Positions 1 to 6,221 of a DNA stretch of 6,235 nt are shown in pieces; position 1 is the first letter of the stretch, and each line of letters opens with the position of its first letter. The position numbers and the translations under genes were made by a program. The notes beneath the pieces are model-generated. The model did not search any database and was not told the DNA's origin. It saw nothing but the letters and a program-made list of their open reading frames with translations. Source of the stretch: Actinomycetes bacterium (GTDB taxonomy: Bacteria > Actinomycetota > Acidimicrobiia > Acidimicrobiales > Acidimicrobiaceae); contig JAKBSX010000189.1 of assembly GCA_021844725.1 (NCBI GenBank), positions 1 through 6,235 on the forward strand, read 5' to 3'.

Positions 1-82
1 GCGCCCTCCAGTCGACCACCAACGGCTCCATATCATCATCTGAAACCGCTACACGTCCAATATGGAACTCTGAAACCTCAGA
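1..82 (-). repeat. 82-bp perfect inverted copy of helD codons 83-109, at the window edge (arm 1)
   Basis: Position p pairs with position 2859-p for every base from 1 to 82, and identity stops sharply at 83 (83 and 84 both mismatch). The copy is on the minus strand relative to helD and is joined in frame to hemG codon 393. Its true length is unknown because it reaches the window edge. Identity with no divergence means either a very recent event or, more likely, a chimeric molecule or misassembly at a contig end. Confidence 0.97.
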
Positions 83-1261
83 TCGGATTGATCTTGCCCT
101 TGTGGCCAAAATGTCCCGTAGCTCTACTTCAAGGTTGCTGATCAGGGCTTCATCGTTTAATTTCCATGCCCGGCTATCACCATGTCGTGCAGAGGAAATT
201 CTGAATAAAAATTCTCCTTCACTTGTGCAGTCAGGCCACTTATTAGATGCGAAAGTCACTGCGGTTGTGAGCATCTTGTTCGGTTTTGGCACCAGTACTC
301 CGGAACCAACGGGCCTCTCTGAAAGGGCGTTGGATTCATATGCCAAAAGAGTCATGATTGGCGAGGAATAGTCGATGGTGTCGAGAAGAGCTGAAGCTCG
401 GGAACTGATTTTTTTTAGGAGATTTGCACTCACGTGAGCAGGAGTAGCACAGATCACCTTCTCGGATTCAAAGGTGCTGTTATCGCCGTGGACTTTGAAT
501 CCGTCTTTTGTGTTTTCTATCAACCAGACACTGAAATTTGGTACGATAGTCACTCCGGCAGTCACTAAATATTGGTGCATGGCTTGTACGAGGCTGGTTA
601 GCCCGCCCTTGAAGGAATAAAAAGGAGGGTGAGCTGCTTTTTCCGCCCGCATTGTCATTGCGTTGAGCCCTTTGGTTACTGACCTGTGAGATTTTGCGGC
701 AGTGAAATATTGAGGTGCGCATTTGATGAGCGAGAGTTCGAACGCGCTACCGGCATGAATTCCTCCAACTAGTGGATCCACGAGAATCTGGGCTACTTCT
801 TTCCCCCATCTGTCTTGGGCGAATTTACCAACAGTTATATCGCCTGGAATGTTGGCCTTAGCTAGAAGAGGCTCAGCCAGTGCCCTGATTTTTCCGGGTA
901 GTGAGATCAGGGAATTTCCAAAGAAAGTGCCCAAGTCGCTGGGTGCACCGAAAACAGTTCCCTTAGGAATCGGGTGTAACTTGGAGTTGTTATATATATA
1001 CGCCGAGTTTGTTGCTGGGGAAATAAGTGCAGAATCAAGTTCGAGTTCCTGGGCTAATTCGAGTACCGTTGGGATTCTGGTAATGAACGAATCCGGGCCT
1101 GCTTCAACTGAAGCGGATCCAAATTGAGCGGTTTTGATCACGCCACCCAGACGATCAGTAGATTCGAGAATGACGATTTGGGACGGCGGTATGTACTTAG
1201 ACAGATAGTAGGCGCTGCTTAGTCCAGATATTCCTGCTCCGATAACGATGACGCGACTCAT
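1..1261 (-). CDS. hemG: Oxygen-dependent copro-/protoporphyrinogen III oxidase (HemG/HemY/CgoX), 3' end lost and replaced by an inverted helD fragment; runs off the left edge
   Basis: FAD-dependent oxidase of late haem synthesis. In actinobacteria the HemY type is known to oxidise coproporphyrinogen III to coproporphyrin III (hence CgoX); which substrate is used here is inferred from lineage. I translated the minus strand from ATG 1261-1259 without meeting a stop. Residues 4-14 form the dinucleotide-binding stretch VIVIGAGISGL (G8, G10, G13), with E33 as the likely FAD-ribose acid and RLGG at 37-40. Family motifs follow: EAGPDSF, then VDPLVGGIHAGSA mid-protein, then FYSFKGGLTSLV. The start is set by GAGG at 1270-1267, 5 nt before the ATG, and the gene begins 13 bp after the hemE stop, so they are co-transcribed. 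Only residues 1-393 (positions 83-1261) are native. From codon 394 the frame reads 27 HelD residues (SEVSEFHIGRV...) because bases 1-82 are an inverted helD copy. The family's C-terminal 70-90 residues, with the RW...PQY region and second FAD-contact segment, are absent, so the protein as written would probably not be functional. The family assignment is very sure; the 3' end is suspect. Confidence 0.9.
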   Translation of the reverse strand, partial: MSRVIVIGAGISGLSSAYYLSKYIPPSQIVILESTDRLGGVIKTAQFGSASVEAGPDSFITRIPTVLELAQELELDSALISPATNSAYIYNNSKLHPIPKGTVFGAPSDLGTFFGNSLISLPGKIRALAEPLLAKANIPGDITVGKFAQDRWGKEVAQILVDPLVGGIHAGSAFELSLIKCAPQYFTAAKSHRSVTKGLNAMTMRAEKAAHPPFYSFKGGLTSLVQAMHQYLVTAGVTIVPNFSVWLIENTKDGFKVHGDNSTFESEKVICATPAHVSANLLKKISSRASALLDTIDYSSPIMTLLAYESNALSERPVGSGVLVPKPNKMLTTAVTFASNKWPDCTSEGEFLFRISSARHGDSRAWKLNDEALISNLEVELRDILATRARSIRSEVSEFHIGRVAVSDDDMEPLVVDWRA

Positions 1262-1274
1262 AGCTTCCTCTAAT

Positions 1275-2348
1275 CTACTTATCTTGGGCCCTATTTCTTG
1301 CCTGGCGTCTTATATCTGTGCCGTATTGATGCACAAAATCAACCACTGCAGCCAAGGTGTCCGGATTTGATTCTGGTAGTACACCATGGCCGAGATTGAA
1401 AATATACCCATCGCATACCGCTGACTCCTCGAGGACTCTTGCTGATTCAGCTATCGTAGTGTCTGTTCCAATAAGTATGTTTACCGGATCTAAATTCCCT
1501 TGAAGCCCAACCTTGCCATTTGTCCTGGCGTATGCTTGGTCGAGGCCTATCCGGTCATCTATTCCCAAGGTGCTGCATCCCGAGTCAGCCATGATTTCAA
1601 GAAGGTTCGAAGTGCCGACTCCGAAGTGGATCGAAGGAACATTGTATTTTCGAAGGGCTTCGAATATGGCTTTAGAATACGGTGCTACCATTGCACCGTA
1701 TTCCCGTGGGGACAGAACTCCAGCCCAGGAGTCAAAAAGCTGATAGATGGAAGCTCCAGCCTCTATTTGTGAGCTGAGTGAAGAAATTGCAAGATGTGAG
1801 AGCTTTTCCATCAGCTGGTGAAAAAGCTTTGGGTTTGACCTCATCATAGATTTCGTATAAACATACGACTTTGAAGGCCCGCCTTCAATCAGATAGCTAG
1901 CAACCGTAAATGGTGCCCCTGCGAACCCGATCAAAGGGACATCTATCTCCTTTGTTAGCAGCTGGACGGTTTTGACCACGTACTCGGTGTCGGCCTCTGG
2001 TTCTAATTGTCGAAGCCTTTTGAGGTCATTTTCGCTTCGGAAGGGTTGTGATACCACCGGACCTCTCCCCGGCACCACTTCTATCCCGAATCCTACGGCA
2101 TATGCCGGCACGACGATATCTGAATACAGGATTACCGCGTCAACGCCGTATCTCCGTAGCGGCTGAAGAGAGATTTCAGCACTTAGGTCCGGATTCTGAA
2201 TCGTATCAAGTATTGACCCGCTTCCTCTGATTGCACGGTATTCCGGAAGCGAACGGCCTGCTTGTCTCATAAACCACACTGGGACGGTATCGGTGGATTG
2301 ATTTTTTGCTGCCTCTAATACCAGGTTATTTTTTTGGATCGGGATCAA
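1275..2348 (-). CDS. hemE: Uroporphyrinogen III decarboxylase (HemE)
   Basis: Cytoplasmic, cofactor-free enzyme that removes four acetate carboxyls from uroporphyrinogen III to give coproporphyrinogen III, the substrate for the next genes of the pathway. It has 357 residues, the usual length. The first signature PVWFMRQAGRSLPEYR is at residues 23-38 (R28 and R32 matching substrate-binding arginines). YSDIVVP at 75-81 holds the catalytic aspartate D77, GAPFTVASYLIEGG at 144-157 holds Y152, and the C-terminal NLGHGVLP holds H321. All the residues expected for activity are present. The start is TTG at 2348-2346: a strong AGGAAGG (2364-2358) lies 9 nt before it, no ATG or GTG is available upstream in frame before a stop, and only about 20 residues precede the first signature, as in the family. 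It is the first gene of a minus-strand operon with hemG and is divergent from helD, sharing a 182-bp intergenic region. Nothing in it looks damaged. Confidence 0.97.
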   Translation of the reverse strand: MIPIQKNNLVLEAAKNQSTDTVPVWFMRQAGRSLPEYRAIRGSGSILDTIQNPDLSAEISLQPLRRYGVDAVILYSDIVVPAYAVGFGIEVVPGRGPVVSQPFRSENDLKRLRQLEPEADTEYVVKTVQLLTKEIDVPLIGFAGAPFTVASYLIEGGPSKSYVYTKSMMRSNPKLFHQLMEKLSHLAISSLSSQIEAGASIYQLFDSWAGVLSPREYGAMVAPYSKAIFEALRKYNVPSIHFGVGTSNLLEIMADSGCSTLGIDDRIGLDQAYARTNGKVGLQGNLDPVNILIGTDTTIAESARVLEESAVCDGYIFNLGHGVLPESNPDTLAAVVDFVHQYGTDIRRQARNRAQDK

Positions 2349-2357
2349 GTGAGCGAA

Positions 2358-2364
2358 CCTTCCT
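2358..2364 (-). promoter_or_regulatory. Ribosome binding site of hemE, decides a TTG start
   Basis: AGGAAGG on the minus strand, 9 nt before the TTG at 2348-2346. It is the strongest Shine-Dalgarno match near the hemE 5' end and is why the rare TTG is preferred as start. Confidence 0.75.
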
Positions 2365-2392
2365 GTAGTGCTAATTTCAGCTTAGGGGGACA

Positions 2393-2422
2393 TTGAAGAT
2401 AAACATTGTCTGGTTTTATAAT
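2393..2422 (+). promoter_or_regulatory. Probable sigma-70-type promoter for helD
   Basis: TTGAAG at 2393-2398, an 18-bp spacer, then a consensus TATAAT at 2417-2422. Transcription would start near 2429-2430, leaving a leader of about 100 nt before the helD GTG. The -10 lies within a near-perfect AT palindrome (TTTATAATAAA, 2415-2425), so the same AT-rich patch might also act as a -10 for hemE on the other strand, but I see no convincing -35 in that direction. The call is from sequence match only. Confidence 0.5.
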
Positions 2423-2517
2423 AAATCTCCTTCATCTCGATGGCGGGTCACGTACTCAGCTCCCTGCCCAATCAGAGATTTTAAAAGCTAGAATGTAAAG
2501 CTATTTGTTTTCGAGAT

Positions 2518-2525
2518 TGAAAAGG
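2518..2525 (+). promoter_or_regulatory. Ribosome binding site of helD, supports a GTG start
   Basis: GAAAAGG (2518-2525 region, core AAGG ending at 2525) lies 5 nt before GTG 2531. It is purine-rich and close, and it supports the GTG as the initiation codon; the first Met codon in the frame is at residue 24, inside the conserved N-terminal helix. Confidence 0.5.
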
Positions 2526-2530
2526 TCCAA

Positions 2531-4711
2531 GTGTCAAATAATCCGGATCTGGCTGCAGAACAGAAGTTTTTAGCCCACGCATACGACCGACTTGAGTCGA
2601 TGCGTCGGGCAGCTCAAGAGATGATGGAGTCAGTGTTGGCGACTCCTAAAGGCGGAACTCATCAGGCCCGTGCCGAACGTGATGTGGTGGTGCGTCAAAG
2701 TTTGAATCGAATGGAGCGCCTTGAGATTGGTGACCAGGCCCTATGTTTTGGGGGCATCGACTATAGCGGGTCTTTGTCTGAGGTTTCAGAGTTCCATATT
2801 GGACGTGTAGCGGTTTCAGATGATGATATGGAGCCGTTGGTGGTCGACTGGAGGGCGCCCGTGGCAGAGCCCTTTTACCGGGCAACGGGCAAGGATCCAA
2901 TGGAACTTTCACGGAGGCGCCACTTCGCTGTAGAACATAGACAAGTTGTCTCGATCGAGGATGAATATTTCAGTAGTGGCGATTTCAGTGAGTTGCCGGA
3001 AGGCGATGACCTCCAACTGATAGGTCCTGGAGCTCTGTTTGCCGCAGTCACCCGGGCAAGAACTGGACGGATGGCAGATATTGTAGCGACTATTCAATCC
3101 CAGCAGGATCAGATCATAAGGGCTCCTCTGTCTGAGACATTGGTGGTGCAAGGGGGGCCCGGAACCGGCAAAACGGCCGTAGCTCTGCATCGGGCAGCAT
3201 ATTTGCTTTACACCCATAGGATGCGCCTTGAACTTCAGGGAGTGCTGGTTATGGCACCCAATCGCACCTTTGCTAGATATATAGATAACGTTCTCCCCTC
3301 TTTGGGCGAAACAGGGGTCGAGATCCTTACGGTGGAAGGTTTGGCAGGGTTTGGAGAGGCAAGGCTTCAAGAGGAGCCGGAAAAAGAGCTGGTAAAAGGT
3401 GATCTTCGTATGGCAGCATTTATTGCCAAGGCCATCAGGGATCGCCAGCGACCGTTGAAAGTGGATCAGTATTTGGCCATTGGGGCCTTTATGGTGAAGA
3501 TTTCAGTTAAAGATTCGGTTGAGGCGGTTAGGATTGCCCGCAGGCGAAGCGGTTCGCACAACCAACGGAGAAAATTTGTAGAGTCGTTTTTAGCAGTGCG
3601 ATTGGTTGAAAAGTACCTCGCCAAGCGGGAACTTCGGGTTAGGGACGATTTGACGGTTTCGGATATAGCTGTTCCTGAGCCTGACCTGGTGCCTGGTGGC
3701 GATGATGAAAAAGATGTCCGTAAAGACATTGCCATAAGGGTTCGAAAATCAGCTCAGTTTCAGGCAGTCATCCAAAGGATCTGGCCAAAACTGACCCCGG
3801 AGACCTTCCTGAGCGATCTTTATTCCCATATGCCGCTGATACGACTTGCTGGAAGGGAAGTTTTTACCGAGGCTGAATTGGCGCATTTGCATCGACCCAA
3901 TAGCAGAAGTGAGTCTCGATTTAGCTGGTCAAGGGCAGACGTCATTTTGCTAAATGAGGCCCGAACCCTGATCGGCAACTACTCTAGCAAGGGAAAGAAT
4001 CCGGATGAGGAGCGGGGATATGGCCATATTATCGTTGATGAAGCTCAGGATCTCACCCCCATGGCGGCCAGAATGATTGGACGATATTCGCTATCTGGAT
4101 CTATGACTCTGGTTGGCGATACAGCTCAGTCGACATCGCCTTTTGGGTCGCGTAGCTGGGATGAGGTGATCGCTCCATTACCAAAGGCAAAGTCAACTTC
4201 AATAGTGCAATTGAATGTCAACTACCGCACCCCGGAAGAAGTTATGGATATTGCAGGCGAGGTAATGAAGAGATTCGCACCTGAGCTGGATTTGGCGACT
4301 TCAATACGAAAGAGCGGAGAATCTGTGGTCTTGGTCAAGACCCAGTCAGATGATTTTGATCAGGTTCTTATTTCAACTGTTGAAGATGAAATGGGAAAGG
4401 TTGATTTTGGCACCGTTGGTGTCATCGTTCCCCGTGACCGCGTGGACCGCGTTAAGTCAATCTTGAATAACGCCGGGATAGAGGTGGGCATCAGCCTGGC
4501 CACTCCGGTTTCTGTCCTTGCAGTAGATGAGGCCAAGGGCCTAGAGTTTGATTCTGTGGTTATAAGTGGCGCTAACCGGTTGGTAGGTAATTACTCAGAA
4601 AATCTACAGGCTTTATACGTCGCGATGACACGGACTACGAAACGTTTGATAATTTTAGACAATCAAGACACACCAGAATTTGTTGTTAGATTAGTATCAA
4701 GCCATAATTAA
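2531..4711 (+). CDS. helD: HelD-type RNA polymerase recycling motor ATPase (superfamily 1 helicase-like)
   Basis: 726-residue ATPase of the HelD/HelR family, known to bind stalled RNA polymerase, pry open its clamp and channels and release nucleic acid using ATP; actinobacterial members have been linked to rifamycin tolerance. The N-terminal 60 residues are charged and helical, as in the family's coiled coil that enters the polymerase secondary channel. The HelD-specific block IGRVAVSDDDMEPLVVDWRAP spans about residues 90-110, followed by PFYRATG. SF1 motifs in order: Walker A GGPGTGKT at 208-215 (K214), Walker B VDEAQD with D503/E504, motif III VGDTAQS (D530), motif IV NYRTPEE (R566), motif V DEAKGLEFD (669-673), motif VI LYVAMTRTTKR (R701). 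All catalytic residues are intact. The long stretch between Walker A and B (roughly 270-490) is where the family carries its clamp-opening insertion. The gene starts at GTG 2531 and is monocistronic as far as can be seen, with its own upstream promoter candidate. Codons 83-109 are duplicated in inverted form at positions 1-82. UvrD or Rep would be larger and lack the DWRAP block. Confidence 0.93.
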   Translation: MSNNPDLAAEQKFLAHAYDRLESMRRAAQEMMESVLATPKGGTHQARAERDVVVRQSLNRMERLEIGDQALCFGGIDYSGSLSEVSEFHIGRVAVSDDDMEPLVVDWRAPVAEPFYRATGKDPMELSRRRHFAVEHRQVVSIEDEYFSSGDFSELPEGDDLQLIGPGALFAAVTRARTGRMADIVATIQSQQDQIIRAPLSETLVVQGGPGTGKTAVALHRAAYLLYTHRMRLELQGVLVMAPNRTFARYIDNVLPSLGETGVEILTVEGLAGFGEARLQEEPEKELVKGDLRMAAFIAKAIRDRQRPLKVDQYLAIGAFMVKISVKDSVEAVRIARRRSGSHNQRRKFVESFLAVRLVEKYLAKRELRVRDDLTVSDIAVPEPDLVPGGDDEKDVRKDIAIRVRKSAQFQAVIQRIWPKLTPETFLSDLYSHMPLIRLAGREVFTEAELAHLHRPNSRSESRFSWSRADVILLNEARTLIGNYSSKGKNPDEERGYGHIIVDEAQDLTPMAARMIGRYSLSGSMTLVGDTAQSTSPFGSRSWDEVIAPLPKAKSTSIVQLNVNYRTPEEVMDIAGEVMKRFAPELDLATSIRKSGESVVLVKTQSDDFDQVLISTVEDEMGKVDFGTVGVIVPRDRVDRVKSILNNAGIEVGISLATPVSVLAVDEAKGLEFDSVVISGANRLVGNYSENLQALYVAMTRTTKRLIILDNQDTPEFVVRLVSSHN
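2777..2858 (+). repeat. 82-bp segment of helD repeated in inverted orientation at 1-82 (arm 2)
   Basis: This is the native copy: it sits in an uninterrupted helD frame, encodes the conserved DWRA block (D106-W107-R108-A109), and the reading continues naturally on both sides. The other copy interrupts hemG, so this one is the donor. Confidence 0.97.
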
Positions 4712-4722
4712 TAGTAGAAAAT

Positions 4723-4751
4723 TTGTGCGCGGTATCCGCGATTGGTTTAAA
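4723..4751 (+). promoter_or_regulatory. Possible weak promoter for ctaE-qcrC
   Basis: TTGTGC (4723-4728), 17-bp spacer, TTTAAA (4746-4751). The spacing is ideal but both boxes are poor matches, and the spacer contains the small GC hairpin at 4728-4740. ctaE could equally be transcribed from helD read-through. Confidence 0.22.
4728..4740 (+). other. Small GC hairpin between helD and ctaE (weak terminator or attenuator candidate)
   Basis: CGCGG-TAT-CCGCG, a perfect 5-bp GC stem with a 3-nt loop, 16 nt after the helD stop. It is followed by ATTGGTTT rather than a clean T tract, so it is a poor intrinsic terminator at best. It may reduce read-through into ctaE. Confidence 0.3.
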
Positions 4752-4779
4752 TCGAATGAAGGGGTAGATAACTAGTCTC

Positions 4780-5379
4780 ATGACTCAGGCAATTTCAGCT
4801 CAGTCTGACCATCTCGGTGGAGGTATCAGATTCAATAAGCCCACCATGCTTGGAGTAGGCACAATGGTGTGGCTTGGTTCGGAGTTGATGTTTTTCTCCG
4901 GCCTTTTTGCCGCTTATTTCTCGATTAGGGCAAATAACGTCGGTCCCTGGCCCATGGGCGGGATCAAGTTGGATGTCATCCAGTCGGGAATATTCACCGT
5001 GATCTTGGTTTTAAGTTCGTTTACTATGCAGAAAGCTGTTTACGACTTAGAGCATGACAGGCGAAGATCGGCCAGAATCTGGATCGTAATAACCATGATT
5101 ATGGGTGCTGCATTCCTTGCCAATCAGTTCTATGAGTGGACTCATGCTTCATTCTCGGTTTCCACGAATGCGTTTGGCTCCATGTTCTTCATCATGACTG
5201 GACTACACGGTCTTCACGTTTTCCTTGGTCTTGTGGCTATGGCATTCCTGCTAATCAGGGTTGGCGGTAGGTCAAAAGACCCGGGACTGCTTCCCGTAAT
5301 GCAGTCCATCAGCTATTACTGGCACTTCGTTGACATTGTTTGGATTGCCTTGTACGCGTCATTGTTCCTGGTTCACTAG
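4780..5379 (+). CDS. ctaE: Cytochrome c oxidase subunit III (CtaE)
   Basis: Subunit III of the aa3-type haem-copper terminal oxidase, a membrane protein that stabilises subunit I and its proton uptake. It has 199 residues, the normal size of the short actinobacterial form with five helices (the longer form has seven). Hydrophobic segments are at about 23-49, 66-88, 100-117, 131-160 and 177-198. Conserved features include WLGSELMFFSGLFAAYF (E35), NQFYEW (115-120), MTGLHGLHV (H143, H146) and YYWHFVDIVW (179-188). The ATG at 4780 is the only good start: an in-frame stop lies at 4765-4767 and the N-terminal length fits the family. GAAGGGG at 4758-4764 is a clear Shine-Dalgarno sequence but about 15 nt away, further than ideal. 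qcrC follows after 11 bp, giving the classic ctaE-qcrC order of the actinobacterial bc1-aa3 supercomplex. Subunits I and II are not in this window, as is usual. Confidence 0.96.
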   Translation: MTQAISAQSDHLGGGIRFNKPTMLGVGTMVWLGSELMFFSGLFAAYFSIRANNVGPWPMGGIKLDVIQSGIFTVILVLSSFTMQKAVYDLEHDRRRSARIWIVITMIMGAAFLANQFYEWTHASFSVSTNAFGSMFFIMTGLHGLHVFLGLVAMAFLLIRVGGRSKDPGLLPVMQSISYYWHFVDIVWIALYASLFLVH

Positions 5380-5386
5380 GAGAGGG
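5378..5386 (+). promoter_or_regulatory. Ribosome binding site of qcrC, decides a TTG start
   Basis: AGGAGAGGG overlaps the ctaE stop codon (TAG 5377-5379) and lies 8 nt (from AGGAG) before TTG 5391. A longer reading from ATG 5340 would lie inside ctaE and add 17 residues that do not look like a signal sequence, with no Shine-Dalgarno sequence of its own. Confidence 0.75.
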
Positions 5387-5390
5387 TCAG

Positions 5391-6221
5391 TTGAGTTTCC
5401 ATAAAAAAACAGTTGGAAGATTGCTTGTGCCGGTTGCGCTTGGTGTTGCTGCTTCAGTAGCTGGTATGGCTTTATTTTCGCAGGGGGCTTCGGCTGCAAC
5501 ATTGAGCAGCAGCTCGGTTGCCAAAGGTGTGAGTTCTGTTACCTATGGGGGAACCAGAGGTTCTAGTAAAGCGCCGATCACAACTCTGAAATTGAATCCA
5601 TCGACAATCAAGCTCGGTCATACGCTTTTTGTGGAGAACTGCTCAAGCTGCCACGGTGACGCTGCTCAGGGAACTAGTCGAGCTCCTAATCTCCAGGGTC
5701 TAGGAGCGGCAACGATAGACTTCTGGGTTTCTACAGGGCGGATGCCGTTAGCAGATCCGACGGCCCAGGCCGCCATCAAGCCTCCAAGGTTCAATAGGTC
5801 ACAGACTCTGGCCATTGCCGCGTACGTCTCCTCGCTAGCAAGCGGTGGACCACCAATACCGCAGGTGAATTTGGGCGCGGCTTCGCTAAGTGCTGGAGAA
5901 GGGTTATTCTCAACTAACTGTGCAGCTTGCCACACCATAACTGGGGTTGGAGACGCCCTAGCTGACGGAGTTTACGCTCCGTCGCTCTATACGGCTACGC
6001 CTACCCAGATAGCAGAAGCAGTTCGAACCGGACCGGGTAATATGCCCAGGTTTGGCACTAGCAACTTGTCCAATCAGCAGGTTGCTGACATTGTCAAATA
6101 TGTAAAGTACCTACAGAATCCGAACGATGCAGGTGGAATTGGTTTGGGTCACGTAGGGCCTGTCGCTGAAGGTTTTGTTGGAATATTGATTGGTTTAGGT
6201 GCGCTTATGATAGCTGGGTAG
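5391..6221 (+). CDS. qcrC: Di-haem cytochrome c subunit of the bc1 complex (QcrC), C-terminal anchor probably frameshifted
   Basis: Membrane-bound cytochrome cc that takes electrons from the Rieske/cytochrome b subunits and hands them directly to the aa3 oxidase, replacing a soluble cytochrome c in actinobacteria. From TTG 5391 it reads 276 residues. KK...R then a hydrophobic stretch (about 9-32) ends at GASA-A near residue 35, a signal or uncleaved anchor. Haem site 1 is CSSCH at 84-88 with likely Met ligand M118 (GRMP); haem site 2 is CAACH at 177-181 with M218 (NMPRFG). Two similar cytochrome c domains result. The C-terminal GLGHVGPVAEG motif precedes the membrane anchor, as in mycobacterial QcrC. 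The anchor stops at TAG 6219-6221 after only about 15 hydrophobic residues. The +2 frame continues WVGVAV and ends in TAG at 6233-6235, resembling the W-(I/V)-G end of homologues, so one base seems to be missing near 6215-6218. qcrA and qcrB would be expected beyond the edge. Confidence 0.93.
   Translation: MSFHKKTVGRLLVPVALGVAASVAGMALFSQGASAATLSSSSVAKGVSSVTYGGTRGSSKAPITTLKLNPSTIKLGHTLFVENCSSCHGDAAQGTSRAPNLQGLGAATIDFWVSTGRMPLADPTAQAAIKPPRFNRSQTLAIAAYVSSLASGGPPIPQVNLGAASLSAGEGLFSTNCAACHTITGVGDALADGVYAPSLYTATPTQIAEAVRTGPGNMPRFGTSNLSNQQVADIVKYVKYLQNPNDAGGIGLGHVGPVAEGFVGILIGLGALMIAG

Noticed and set aside
1..82. Inverted repeat as a transposon terminal repeat or a natural gene-fusion system
   Set aside because: One arm is the interior of a conserved helD coding region, there is no transposase between the arms and no target duplication; a chimera explains it more simply.
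988..998. TATATATATA run as a possible promoter or origin element
   Set aside because: It is inside hemG and encodes in-frame Tyr-Ile-Tyr codons; no other element is near it.
849..1127. Open frame of 92 codons on the plus strand opposite hemG
   Set aside because: Antisense to the N-terminal half of the oxidase, whose family motifs are clear in the other strand. No start context.
2434..2517. Inverted repeat ATCTCGA (2434-2440) / TCGAGAT (2511-2517) in the helD leader, considered as a regulatory stem
   Set aside because: Seven base pairs with a 70-nt loop is about what chance gives in a region of this size, and there is no compensating structure around it.
2909..3370. Open frame of 153 codons on the minus strand inside helD
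   Set aside because: Antisense to a fully motif-supported ATPase domain, no Shine-Dalgarno sequence, and a translation without recognisable domain or natural composition (many Cys, Ser and Pro).
4739..4756. CGATT/AATCG dyad before ctaE as an operator
   Set aside because: Only 5 bp per arm in an AT-rich stretch, with no second copy in the window.
5340..5390. Upstream ATG start for qcrC
   Set aside because: It would overlap the last 40 bases of ctaE, lacks a Shine-Dalgarno sequence and adds a non-signal-like extension; TTG 5391 with AGGAGAGGG fits much better.
5666..5938. Open frame of 90 codons on the minus strand inside qcrC
   Set aside because: Lies opposite both haem domains of qcrC; no start signal or recognisable product.
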